Of a stretch of DNA of 64,000 bases, positions 1 through 8,190 are shown piece by piece. Both the position numbers and the translations under genes were made by a program. This DNA is from Albidovulum litorale (GTDB taxonomy: Bacteria > Pseudomonadota > Alphaproteobacteria > Rhodobacterales > Rhodobacteraceae): NCBI RefSeq assembly GCF_025751495.1, contig NZ_JAOWKZ010000003.1, forward strand, positions 744,001 to 808,000, read 5' to 3'. Below the pieces are notes generated by a model. That model ran no database searches, was not told the DNA's origin, and worked only from the letters and a program-made list of their open reading frames with translations. Within the stretch, counting starts at the first letter, position 1, and every line of letters starts with the position of its first letter.

Positions 1-288
1 CCCGACCACGACTGGACGCAGGGCCTCCTGTCCGAATTGGCTGCATTGCGCATTCGCACCATGGCACTTTCACTGCCTCCAACGACCGTCTGGATCAAAG
101 GTAGTACCGCCCTTTGGGCAGTGGATTCCCGGTTCAAAGACGACGATCGTGTGGTTGACAAAGGATATGTGGACACTGTTTTGGCAGGTCAGCAACCACG
201 CCCTACAGGGTCGCCGCATTACCGATACCGCATCGAACGCGAGTTGGATGGGACGGTTTACGCCATCGAGGTAATCTTAAGAAACTAG
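1..288 (+). CDS. C-terminal part of an unidentified protein (partial)
   Basis: The reading frame is open from the left edge to a TAG at 286-288 and gives about 95 residues. A TTG at 37 and an ATG at 61 are possible internal starts, but nothing shows that either is used, so I treat it as the 3' end of a longer gene. The visible part has no signal peptide or membrane segment. It carries a WIKGSTALWAVDSRF stretch and ends in a strand-like segment (YRYRIERELDGTVYAIEVIL). I do not recognise the family. It converges on add, whose stop is 87 bases away. The sequence to the left is needed to identify it. Confidence 0.45.
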   Translation, partial: PDHDWTQGLLSELAALRIRTMALSLPPTTVWIKGSTALWAVDSRFKDDDRVVDKGYVDTVLAGQQPRPTGSPHYRYRIERELDGTVYAIEVILRN

Positions 289-374
289 GTTTCTTAAGCC
301 AAAACGGGGCAGGTCCGCCATGGGCCCAAAGCGAGCATCAAAGCTGGACGCTACGGTGGGATGGGGGTGAGCAA

Positions 375-1355
375 CTACTCCGACAGCCGCTTCGCCACCG
401 CCTCCCGCGTCGCCTCGTCGCAGAAGGCTGCCGCGAGGGAGGTCTTGGCGATTTCCTCGAACACCCCGTCATCCCAATCGAATGCCTCGGCCAGCATCTG
501 GTATTCACGCGCCATCGTCGTGTGGAAGAAGGGCGGATCGTCGGTGGAGACCGTCACCTTCACGCCCCTTTCCCGCAGCCGGTGGATCGGATGCGTCCGC
601 CAGCCGGGATAGAGGCCAAGGGCGATGTTCGAGCCCGGACAGACCTCCAGCACTATCCCCTTCTCGGCGATCTCATCGACCAGCGCCAGGTCCTCGATGG
701 CACGCACCCCGTGGCCCACGCGCTCGATACCGAGATCGCAGATCGCATCGCGCACGCTTTCCGGCCCGCCCCATTCCCCGGCATGGGCGGTCAGCCTCAG
801 CCCCGCCTCACGCGCCGCATCGAAGGACCAGGCAAAGTCCTTGGGCTTGCCCATCTTCTCGTCCCCTGCAAGGCCAAACCCGACGAGCCAGTCGCCCGCT
901 GTTTCGGCGGCACACAAAGCGGTTTCCTTCGATTTCTCCGGACCGAAATGGCGGATCGCGGTGACGATGCCGCGCAGGATGATCCCGTCGCGCTTTTCGG
1001 CCAGATCGGCCGCCTCGCGGATCGCGTGCAGGTATTCCCGCCATGCGCCCACATCGCGCCCGCCGCAGAAATCCGGGCTGAGGAAGGTCTCGGAATAGAT
1101 CACGCCAGAGGCTGCACTTTCCTCCAGCACGGCGAGCGTCAGCCGGTGATAGTCCTCGGGGATCTTCAGCGTCTCGGTCGCGGCCTCATAGACCTTCAGG
1201 AATTGCCAGAAGTCGGTATAGCTGTAATTGCCCCGCTCATCGAAGATGCCAGAGATGTCCATCTTCTTCTCCGCCGCAAGGCCGCGGATGAAGGCCGGCG
1301 GTGCGGCACCTTCAAGGTGCAGGTGAAGTTCCACCTTGGGGTGGGTCTGGGTCAT
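375..1355 (-). CDS. add: adenosine deaminase
   Basis: Deaminates adenosine and deoxyadenosine to inosine and deoxyinosine in purine salvage. The 326-residue product has the usual length and all key parts: the HLHLEGA zinc motif with His11 and His13, His191 and catalytic Glu194 in TAHAGEWGG, His215 in RVGHGVRA, and the metal and substrate Asp pair at 272-273 in STDDPPFF. The frame stays open upstream to 1412, but the ATG at 1355 starts directly at the family N-terminus (MTQTHPKVELH) and has a GAGAG-type ribosome site, so I use it. It is the last gene of the minus-strand cdd-deoA-deoB-add run, 144 bases after deoB, and that gap carries a direct repeat. Confidence 0.95.
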   Translation of the reverse strand: MTQTHPKVELHLHLEGAAPPAFIRGLAAEKKMDISGIFDERGNYSYTDFWQFLKVYEAATETLKIPEDYHRLTLAVLEESAASGVIYSETFLSPDFCGGRDVGAWREYLHAIREAADLAEKRDGIILRGIVTAIRHFGPEKSKETALCAAETAGDWLVGFGLAGDEKMGKPKDFAWSFDAAREAGLRLTAHAGEWGGPESVRDAICDLGIERVGHGVRAIEDLALVDEIAEKGIVLEVCPGSNIALGLYPGWRTHPIHRLRERGVKVTVSTDDPPFFHTTMAREYQMLAEAFDWDDGVFEEIAKTSLAAAFCDEATREAVAKRLSE

Positions 1356-1439
1356 GGCAGCGCTCTCTCGTCGGGATCGGCGGCACATTCCACAGCCGCC
1401 CGTCCGTTGCAAGTCCGTGAACGCGGCGTGCGCGCTGTC

Positions 1440-1489
1440 GGGACGGATGCCATACGCAGGCCATACGCTTGCGGGACGGATGCCATACG
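1440..1489. repeat. 17-bp direct repeat in the deoB-add gap
   Basis: GGGACGGATGCCATACG occurs at 1440-1456 and again, identically, at 1473-1489. A further GCCATACG lies between them at 1460-1467. Read along the operon this is CGTATGGCATCCGTCCC twice. It fills the only sizeable gap in the salvage operon. It could be a small dispersed element, an RNA processing or structural spacer, or an internal control site; the sequence does not say which. Confidence 0.7.
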
Positions 1490-1499
1490 AGATTTTCGG

Positions 1500-2708
1500 T
1501 CACAGAAAGCTGCGTCCCGGCCCCTGTGACGGCACCCCCAGATGCGCCGCGACCGAGGCCCCGACATCGGTGAAGGCGATCTGCCCGACGGGCTTCAGGC
1601 CCAGCCCGTAACCCACGACCGGCACCCTCTCGCGGGTATGGTCGGTCCCGGTCCAGGTCGGGTCATTGCCATGGTCGGCAGTAAAGATCGCAAGGTCGCC
1701 GGGGCGGAGTTTTGGCAGGAACTCCCCTACCCTTTTATCGAACCATTCCAGCGCCTTGGCGTAACCTGAGACATCTCGCGGATGACCAAAGAGCGTGTCG
1801 AATTCCACGAAATTCGCGAAGGTGAGCGAGCCGTCTTCCGCCTCCTCCGCCGCCGCCATCAGGTGATCGAACAAGGCCGCATCCGTCCCTTTCTTCACGT
1901 CGTCGATCCCCTGCATAGAGAAGATATCGCCGATCTTGCCGATCGCGTGCACCTTGCGCCCAGCGACCTGCACCCAGTCGCACAAGGTGGGCGATGGCGG
2001 CGCGATGGCAAAGTCCTTGCGGTTGGCGGTTCTCTTGAACTTTCCGCACTTTCCGACGAAAGGACGCGCGATCACGCGACCCACCTTCATTGCATGAAGT
2101 GTCGGCGCCAAGTCTTTGCAAAGATTAAGCAAACGATCGAGACCAAAAGTCTCTTCATGAGCTGCGATCTGAAAGACGCTGTCGGCCGAAGTATAACAAA
2201 TCGGCCAACCCGTCCTAAGATGCTCCTCGCAATGGGCCTCGATGATCGGCACGCCGGAGGCATGGCAATTACCCAATGTACCTTCCGTTCCGGCCAACCG
2301 CGCGACCTCTGCCATGAGGCTTTCGGGAAAGGCGGGCTGCGTTTCAGGGAAGTAGTGCCAATCCCAGGGCACAGGCACCCCGGCCAGTTCCCAATGCCCC
2401 GATGGCGTGTCCTTGCCCTTGGAAATCTCAGTCGCAGCCCCCCACAGGCCAGTCGGCGTGGCGTCAAAGCCCCGCATCGCGGCGCCAGAGGCCAGCCGCA
2501 CCGCCGCGCCCAGCCCCAAAGCATCCAGATTGGGCATCTGCAGCGGCCCCGACCGTCCCGTCTCCGCCCGGCCCGCGGCACATTCCTCGGCAATATGCCC
2601 CAGCGTGTTGGCCCCGGAATCGGGTCTTTCACCATTGAAAAACCGGTCCGCATCCGGCGCACCGCCTGCACCAACACTGTCCATCACGATCAGAAAGGCC
2701 CGTGCCAT
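1500..2708 (-). CDS. deoB: phosphopentomutase
   Basis: Interconverts (deoxy)ribose 1-phosphate and 5-phosphate, linking nucleoside phosphorolysis to central carbon metabolism. The 402-residue protein belongs to the alkaline-phosphatase-like metalloenzymes: metal-binding Asp10 in LIVMDSVGAGGAPDA, the GANTLGH segment with Thr35 where the phosphothreonine is expected, and the C-terminal metal site FTADHGNDPTWTGTDHTRE with Asp345, His346 and His357. Length matches bacterial DeoB. The ATG shares one base with the TGA of deoA (TGATG), so the two are probably translationally coupled. Confidence 0.95.
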   Translation of the reverse strand: MARAFLIVMDSVGAGGAPDADRFFNGERPDSGANTLGHIAEECAAGRAETGRSGPLQMPNLDALGLGAAVRLASGAAMRGFDATPTGLWGAATEISKGKDTPSGHWELAGVPVPWDWHYFPETQPAFPESLMAEVARLAGTEGTLGNCHASGVPIIEAHCEEHLRTGWPICYTSADSVFQIAAHEETFGLDRLLNLCKDLAPTLHAMKVGRVIARPFVGKCGKFKRTANRKDFAIAPPSPTLCDWVQVAGRKVHAIGKIGDIFSMQGIDDVKKGTDAALFDHLMAAAEEAEDGSLTFANFVEFDTLFGHPRDVSGYAKALEWFDKRVGEFLPKLRPGDLAIFTADHGNDPTWTGTDHTRERVPVVGYGLGLKPVGQIAFTDVGASVAAHLGVPSQGPGRSFL

Positions 2709-4015
2709 CAGGCGATCCTCTGATGGATCAACGGCGGTTCCTCGGGTTCGTCCGCGCTGATCCGGATGGCCGCCTGAACCACCTCCCGCGCCTTTTCGGC
2801 ATCGCCGGGATTGGCGGCATGAATACGGACGATCGCCTCGCCCGCCTCGACCGGTTCGCCGATGGGCATGATCTCGGACAGGCCCACCGAGGGGTTGATC
2901 CTGTCACCACCGCGCAGGCGTCCGCCCCCAAGATGCACGACCGCATGGCCCAGAGCCTCACTGTCGATTTCGGCAATGAATCCATCCTCTTCCGCGACGA
3001 CATCAAAAAGCACAGGCGCGGATGGCAGCCGGTCAGGATAGCGCTCGACAAAGTCCGAAGGTCCGCCAAGCGCGGCGACCATGCGGCCGAAGGTTTCCGC
3101 AGCGCGGCCCGATTCCAGCGCTTCCTCAATCTGATCCGCGCCATCGCCCGCGTCTTCGGCAAGACCTGCCAGCGCGAGCGCCTCGCCCCCCAAGGCCACG
3201 GTCACATCCCAGAGTGCCTGATTGATCGCGACGCCGGTCAGCGTTTCCATTACCTCCAGCACTTCCAGCGCATTACCCGCCGAAGAGGCAAGCGGTTGGT
3301 CCATGTCCGTGATCAGCGCGGCCGTCCGGCACCCCGCCCCGTTCGCGGTGTCCACAAGCGAGCGCGCCAAGGCCTCAGCCCGCTCGGGTGTCTTCATGAA
3401 TGCACCGGAGCCGACCTTGACGTCGAGGATCAGCGCCTCCAGCCCCGCTGCGAGTTTCTTCGACAGGATCGACGCGGTGATGAGGTCGATCGACTCCACG
3501 GTCCCGGTCACGTCACGGATCGCGTAAAGACGCCTGTCGGCAGGCGCGATATCGGCTGAGGCGCCGACGATGGCGCAGCCGACCTCGGCCACCAACCGGT
3601 GCAGGTCCTCCACCGACACATCGCAGCGATAGCCCGGGATCGCCTCCAATTTGTCCAATGTGCCACCAGTATGGCCAAGGCCGCGCCCCGAGATCATCGG
3701 CACGCAGGCACCACAGGCCGCAAGGGCGGGCGCCAGAAGCAGTGAGGTGCAATCGCCGATCCCGCCGGTCGAATGCTTGTCGACCACCGGCCCCGGCAGG
3801 TTCCACTCCAGAACCGAGCCGCTGTCGCGCATGGCAAGCGTCCAGCCGACCCGTTCCTTTTCGGAGAGGCCATTCAGGAACACCGCCATTGCGAATGCCC
3901 CGGCCTGCGCGTCGGTCACATCGCCGGAGGCGAGGCCATCCGCGAACCATTTGGCGGACTTGGAAGTCAGCCCTTTGCCGTCACGCACCCCCGCGATGAT
4001 CGTACGGGCGTCCAT
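2708..4015 (-). CDS. deoA: thymidine phosphorylase
   Basis: Splits thymidine and deoxyuridine with phosphate into base and deoxyribose 1-phosphate, which DeoB then converts. The 435-residue protein has the glycosyltransferase family 3 layout with the phosphate-binding KHSTGGIGD motif at residues 80-88, followed by the SGRGLGHTGGTLDKLE signature and LKVGSGAFMK. Its ATG sits inside the junction TGATG with cdd upstream, and its own stop forms the same TGATG with deoB downstream, so cdd, deoA and deoB form one tightly coupled unit. Confidence 0.96.
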   Translation of the reverse strand: MDARTIIAGVRDGKGLTSKSAKWFADGLASGDVTDAQAGAFAMAVFLNGLSEKERVGWTLAMRDSGSVLEWNLPGPVVDKHSTGGIGDCTSLLLAPALAACGACVPMISGRGLGHTGGTLDKLEAIPGYRCDVSVEDLHRLVAEVGCAIVGASADIAPADRRLYAIRDVTGTVESIDLITASILSKKLAAGLEALILDVKVGSGAFMKTPERAEALARSLVDTANGAGCRTAALITDMDQPLASSAGNALEVLEVMETLTGVAINQALWDVTVALGGEALALAGLAEDAGDGADQIEEALESGRAAETFGRMVAALGGPSDFVERYPDRLPSAPVLFDVVAEEDGFIAEIDSEALGHAVVHLGGGRLRGGDRINPSVGLSEIMPIGEPVEAGEAIVRIHAANPGDAEKAREVVQAAIRISADEPEEPPLIHQRIA

Positions 4016-4407
4016 CAGCTCCGTTCCATGTGTTCGGCTGAAAAGACGCCGGGCAGGAGGTCACCGATAGTGGTTTCATGCAGTTTGCCATCGGTCGTGG
4101 CCAGCGCCACCTTCACGTCATGCCGCCCGAACTCAGCCAGCTTCTGACGACAGCCGCCGCAGGGCGAGACCGGCAACGGGCTGTCGGCGATGACGGCCAC
4201 CTCGGTCAGCTCGGTTTCACCTGCGGCAACCATCGCGGCGATGGCCCCGGCCTCGGCACAGGTGCCTTCGGGATAGGCCACGTTTTCCACGTTGCAGCCG
4301 CTATAGACCTGGCCGGATTTCGCCCTGACCGCCGCGCCGACCTTGAAATGCGAATAGGGAGCGTAGGCGTTTTCCCGCACCGCGCGGGCTGCATCGATGA
4401 GTGACAT
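4015..4407 (-). CDS. cdd: cytidine deaminase
   Basis: Deaminates cytidine and deoxycytidine to uridine and deoxyuridine, feeding DeoA. The 130-residue protein has the small tetrameric CDA layout with the zinc and proton-transfer signature Cys50-Ala51-Glu52 and the second zinc pair Cys83 and Cys86 in SPCGGCRQKL. The frame is open to 4434, but the ATG at 4407 follows an AAGGAG ribosome site at the right distance and begins with the conserved MSLIDAARAVRENAYAPYS. The stop of the cupin gene is only 54 bases upstream on the same strand, so cotranscription from the promoter near 5.55 kb is possible. Confidence 0.95.
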   Translation of the reverse strand: MSLIDAARAVRENAYAPYSHFKVGAAVRAKSGQVYSGCNVENVAYPEGTCAEAGAIAAMVAAGETELTEVAVIADSPLPVSPCGGCRQKLAEFGRHDVKVALATTDGKLHETTIGDLLPGVFSAEHMERS

Positions 4408-4461
4408 CTCATTCTCCTTCTTGCCCAGCGACACTGCGCCCGGGTCAGGCCAGATGCAAGC

Positions 4462-5547
4462 CTAACTGGCTAGCGTGGTCGCAAAGTTCCCCGGCAGACT
4501 GACTTCGAGAATCTCGATATCGTCGGTGGGCTCGGTCCAGCGGGTGCGCATCCCCGGCGGGATAACGTAAGCGTCGCCGGGCGACAGGCGGAATGGGTCC
4601 TTGCCCTCGCCTTCCAGCACCATGCCGCCCTCCATCACGAAACCGAACAGGATATCGCTGTCATGGGTCGCCCATTGCGGGTCGCCCTGCCCCCGGCGGA
4701 TGACCTGCACCCCCGCCACACCCTTGGTGTTCGCGTTGATCGACGTGTCGCGGCAGATATAGCCCGGCAGGCGGAAGTCCTGCCAGTCCGCACCCTTGGC
4801 AAGATTGTGGACGAAGCGCTGGCCATCCCATTCGCGGTCGGGCCGGTAGTCTGGCGTCGGCAACGTCATCTCATGATCGATCTCGGTCACATGTTCGGCG
4901 GGAACCCCGATCTCGATCACCTCGATATCGTCGCCCGCCTCCAGCACCCGGTGGCGGATCTGAGGCGGCTGGATAAAGCAGTCTCCGGCGGTCAGTCGGC
5001 GCGTATCGCCCTGATCTTCATAGAGAACATCCACCCAACCCCGGTAGCAGAAGATCAGCTGAAACCCCACCTTGTGGAAATGCACCATGTCCGGGACCTT
5101 GCCGTCCGGCACGCGGATATGGCTAGCGATAATGGCCCCACCAAGGCGCGAAGGGATGAGGTCACGGTACTTCATGCCCGCCCGGCCGATCACCCAGGGC
5201 GCTTGGTCGGCAAGGCGGCGGACGACGAAGGCGTGGTCGGTGGGCGGCTGTATTACGGGCGGATCAAGCACGTCGACATCGACAATGGTTCCACCGGGTG
5301 ACGTCAGGTTGCGCTGGCCATCCGCGATTACGTCCGGTTCATCTGTCAGGATACGCAGGTGTCCCGGCCCACCGGTCACGGCCGAATCCAGCCGCACGCG
5401 CAACCCGTGACCGGACATGATCGCTACGGCCGGGTTGTCGGCAGGCCAGATCGCATCGAGCCGCATTTGCAGCACTTTGGTGAAAAACGGCAGGTCCTTG
5501 GCGAGACTTGATGTGGGCAGCACTGTTTCAGCACGAATTTCAGACAT
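4462..5547 (-). CDS. VOC-like plus bicupin protein, function unknown
   Basis: A 361-residue soluble protein. Residues 1-110 resemble a glyoxalase/VOC half (SLAKDLPFFTKVLQMRL, then a GHGLRVRLDS strand). Two cupin barrels follow at about 140-215 (His156 and His158 in VHFHKVGFQ, later His199) and 275-350 (ATHDSDILFGFVMEGG, then LSPGDAYVIPPGM). The first barrel keeps metal-type histidines; the second has only His295. The ATG at 5547 has AGGAG seven bases upstream, although the frame is open to 5772. Architecture suggests a dioxygenase or sugar/ligand-binding enzyme, but no specific reaction can be assigned. It lies directly before cdd on the same strand and diverges from maeB. Confidence 0.8.
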   Translation of the reverse strand: MSEIRAETVLPTSSLAKDLPFFTKVLQMRLDAIWPADNPAVAIMSGHGLRVRLDSAVTGGPGHLRILTDEPDVIADGQRNLTSPGGTIVDVDVLDPPVIQPPTDHAFVVRRLADQAPWVIGRAGMKYRDLIPSRLGGAIIASHIRVPDGKVPDMVHFHKVGFQLIFCYRGWVDVLYEDQGDTRRLTAGDCFIQPPQIRHRVLEAGDDIEVIEIGVPAEHVTEIDHEMTLPTPDYRPDREWDGQRFVHNLAKGADWQDFRLPGYICRDTSINANTKGVAGVQVIRRGQGDPQWATHDSDILFGFVMEGGMVLEGEGKDPFRLSPGDAYVIPPGMRTRWTEPTDDIEILEVSLPGNFATTLAS

Positions 5548-5646
5548 GATGGCTCCTGTCATGCTATGGGGAGGTTGTGCGGAGCCGGTCGGTTTGGCAA
5601 GCGGGTTCCACCGCAAGCAAACACCCTTTCGCGGAAATTGAATGTA

Positions 5647-5660
5647 GTTTAATGCTAAAC
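5647..5660. promoter_or_regulatory. inverted repeat GTTTA-ATGC-TAAAC between the cupin gene and maeB
   Basis: A perfect 14-bp inverted repeat (5+4+5) lies 21 bases before the maeB GTG and about 100 bases before the divergent cupin gene. Its place in a short divergent intergenic region makes it a candidate operator. No matching regulator is encoded next to it. Confidence 0.4.
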
Positions 5661-5681
5661 CAGTTCTGACGGGAGGTTGGC

Positions 5682-7961
5682 GTGGACGACGCAAGACAGG
5701 AAAACGCACGGCAGGCGGCACTGGACTATCACGAGTTTCCCAAGCCCGGGAAACTGGAGATCCGCGCGACAAAGCCCATGGCCAACGGCCGCGACCTTTC
5801 CCGCGCCTATTCCCCTGGCGTCGCCGAAGCCTGCCTTGAGATAAAGGACGATCCGTCTACCGCAGCGCGTTATACCGCGAAAGGCAACCTCGTCGCCGTC
5901 GTCTCGAACGGTACCGCAGTACTTGGTCTCGGCAATATCGGAGCGCTGGCCTCCAAGCCGGTGATGGAGGGCAAGGCGGTTCTGTTCAAGAAGTTCGCTT
6001 CCATCGACTGTTTCGATATCGAACTGAACGAGCCCGACCCCGAAAAGCTGGCCGATATCGTCTGTGCACTGGAACCGACCTTCGGCGCGATCAACCTAGA
6101 AGACATCAAAGCGCCGGATTGTTTTATCGTTGAACGAATTTGCCGCGAGCGAATGAACATCCCGGTTTTCCACGACGATCAGCACGGCACCGCGATCGTC
6201 GTTGGCGCCGCGGCGACCAACGCGCTGCATGTGGCGGGCAAGAAATTCGAAGACATCAAGGTTGTCTCAACCGGTGGCGGCGCGGCGGGGATCGCCTGTC
6301 TGGACATGCTGTTGAAGCTGGGGGTGAAGCGCGAAAACGTCTGGCTCTGCGATATCGAAGGGCTGGTATATGAGGGACGCGAAGCGCAGATGACGCCGCA
6401 GAAGGCAGCTTATGCGCAAGGGAGAAGCCCGGCCACACTGGATGACGTGGTCGGCGGCGCAGACCTGTTCCTCGGCCTTTCCGGTCCCGGCGTCCTCAAG
6501 CCGGAAATGGTGAAGAAGATGGCCAAGAACCCCATCGTCTTTGCCCTCGCGAACCCCACACCCGAGATTCTGCCCGATGAGGTCCATTCGGTCGCGCCCG
6601 ATGCCATCATGGCGACGGGGCGTTCCGATTTCCCCAATCAGGTCAACAACGTCCTCTGCTTCCCCTTCATATTCCGCGGCGCGCTCGATGTCGGCGCGAC
6701 GACCATCAATGACGAGATGGAAATCGCCTGCATCGAAGGCATTGCCGCGCTGGCCCGCGCCACGACCAGTGCCGAGGCCGCTGCCGCCTATCGCGGTGAG
6801 AAGCTGACCTTTGGTCGCGACTACCTGATCCCGAAACCCTTCGATCCGCGCCTGATCGGCACTGTCGCCTCGGCCGTCGCCAAGGCCGCGATGGAAACCG
6901 GCGTCGCCACCCGCCCCATCGCCGATCTCGATGCCTACAAGGAACAACTGCAAGGTTCGGTCTTCAGATCCGCCCTGATCATGCGCCCCGTCTTCGAGGC
7001 TGCTCGCACCGCACAGCGCCGCATCGTCTTTGCTGAGGGCGAGGATGAGCGTGTTCTGCGCTGCGCCAATGCGATGCTGGAAGAAATGACCGATCGGCCG
7101 ATCCTGATCGGACGGCCCGAAGTAATCGAGCGGCGCTGCGAACGCGCCGGCCTGCCTATCCGGCCCGACCGCGATTTTGAACTGGTGAACCCCGAGAACG
7201 ATCCGCGGTACCGCGATTACTGGGGCAGCTATCATGAGCTGATGGCGCGGCAAGGGGTCACGCCCGATCTCGCGCGCGCGATCATGCGCACGAACACGAC
7301 GGCGATTGCGGCGATCGCCGTCCATCGCGGCGATGCCGACAGCATGATCTGCGGCACGTTCGGCCAATATCTGTGGCACCTGAACTATATCCGTCAGGTC
7401 CTTGCCCGTGACGGGCTGTCACCGCATGGCGCGCTGAGCCTGATGATCCAGGAAGACGGCCCCCTTTTCGTCGCCGACACCCATGTGAATGCGATACCGA
7501 CACCGGAAGAGATTGCGACAACGATCTGCGGCGCCGCACGTCATGCCCGCCGCTTTGGCGTGACCCCGAAGGTTGCGCTTTGCGCCCATTCGAATTTCGG
7601 CAATCTCGACACCGACAGCGCCCGCCGCATGCGCGCGGCGCTGTCGATCCTCGACGCGAAAGGCGTGGATTTCGCCTATGAGGGCGAGATGTCGGCTGAC
7701 GCGGCGCTTGACCCGGAGCTGCGCGAACGGATCTTCCCCGGCGGCAGGCTGGAGGGTGCGGCCAATATCCTCGTCTTCGGTTACACCGATGCCGCGAACA
7801 CCGCCCGGAACGTGCTGAAGATGAAGGCCGGCGGGCTGGAGGTCGGGCCGATCCTGATGGGGATGGGAAACAAGGCGCATATCGTCACGCCTTCGATCAC
7901 CGCACGCGGGCTTCTGAATGTCTCGGCCATCGCGGGCACACCCGTCGCGCTCTATAGCTAG
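5682..7961 (+). CDS. maeB: NADP-dependent malic enzyme with C-terminal phosphotransacetylase-like domain
   Basis: Converts malate to pyruvate and CO2 with reduction of NADP. The 759-residue protein has the typical MaeB two-part form: the malic enzyme domain at about 1-420 ([25 protein letters not shown], nucleotide-binding [21 protein letters not shown]) and a phosphate acetyltransferase-like domain at about 430-759, which in this family is regulatory rather than catalytic. The start is GTG at 5682 with GGGAGG five bases upstream. It diverges from the cupin gene and precedes prpE, which fits growth on organic acids where malic enzyme supplies pyruvate and NADPH. Confidence 0.95.
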   Translation: MDDARQENARQAALDYHEFPKPGKLEIRATKPMANGRDLSRAYSPGVAEACLEIKDDPSTAARYTAKGNLVAVVSNGTAVLGLGNIGALASKPVMEGKAVLFKKFASIDCFDIELNEPDPEKLADIVCALEPTFGAINLEDIKAPDCFIVERICRERMNIPVFHDDQHGTAIVVGAAATNALHVAGKKFEDIKVVSTGGGAAGIACLDMLLKLGVKRENVWLCDIEGLVYEGREAQMTPQKAAYAQGRSPATLDDVVGGADLFLGLSGPGVLKPEMVKKMAKNPIVFALANPTPEILPDEVHSVAPDAIMATGRSDFPNQVNNVLCFPFIFRGALDVGATTINDEMEIACIEGIAALARATTSAEAAAAYRGEKLTFGRDYLIPKPFDPRLIGTVASAVAKAAMETGVATRPIADLDAYKEQLQGSVFRSALIMRPVFEAARTAQRRIVFAEGEDERVLRCANAMLEEMTDRPILIGRPEVIERRCERAGLPIRPDRDFELVNPENDPRYRDYWGSYHELMARQGVTPDLARAIMRTNTTAIAAIAVHRGDADSMICGTFGQYLWHLNYIRQVLARDGLSPHGALSLMIQEDGPLFVADTHVNAIPTPEEIATTICGAARHARRFGVTPKVALCAHSNFGNLDTDSARRMRAALSILDAKGVDFAYEGEMSADAALDPELRERIFPGGRLEGAANILVFGYTDAANTARNVLKMKAGGLEVGPILMGMGNKAHIVTPSITARGLLNVSAIAGTPVALYS

Positions 7962-7995
7962 TTAGAATCACCTCGGGGTCACTTCGCAGGACTTC

Positions 7996-8105
7996 ACTGC
8001 AAATATTTGCAAACCCTTCTCGCTTGCGTTCAGTATTTCGCTGTCATGGAGACTTTGCAAAAATTTGCGAAAGATTTGAGAAAGGTTCTGCAAATTTATT
8101 GCACT
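7996..8105. promoter_or_regulatory. cluster of paired TTTGCAAA-like sites upstream of prpE
   Basis: Three pairs of half-sites lie in the 229-base gap before prpE: ACTGCAAA (7996-8003) with perfect TTTGCAAA (8006-8013); perfect TTTGCAAA (8054-8061) with TTTGCGAA (8064-8071), both pairs two bases apart; and a weaker pair TCTGCAAA (8087-8094) with ATTGCACT (8098-8105). TTTGCAAA is the half-site known for the RamB/ScfR (PccR) short-chain fatty acyl-CoA regulators, which control acetate and propionate genes. Placement before a propionyl-CoA synthetase gene fits that control. My memory of the PccR site has a four-base spacer, so the two-base spacer here is a difference. Confidence 0.75.
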
Positions 8106-8190
8106 CCTCGGCCTATGTGACCGGTAACGGCGTTGCGCGGGCGCCCTGCCGTCGCGTAACACTGCTCCAAGCTTTGGAGGAGGCACGACC

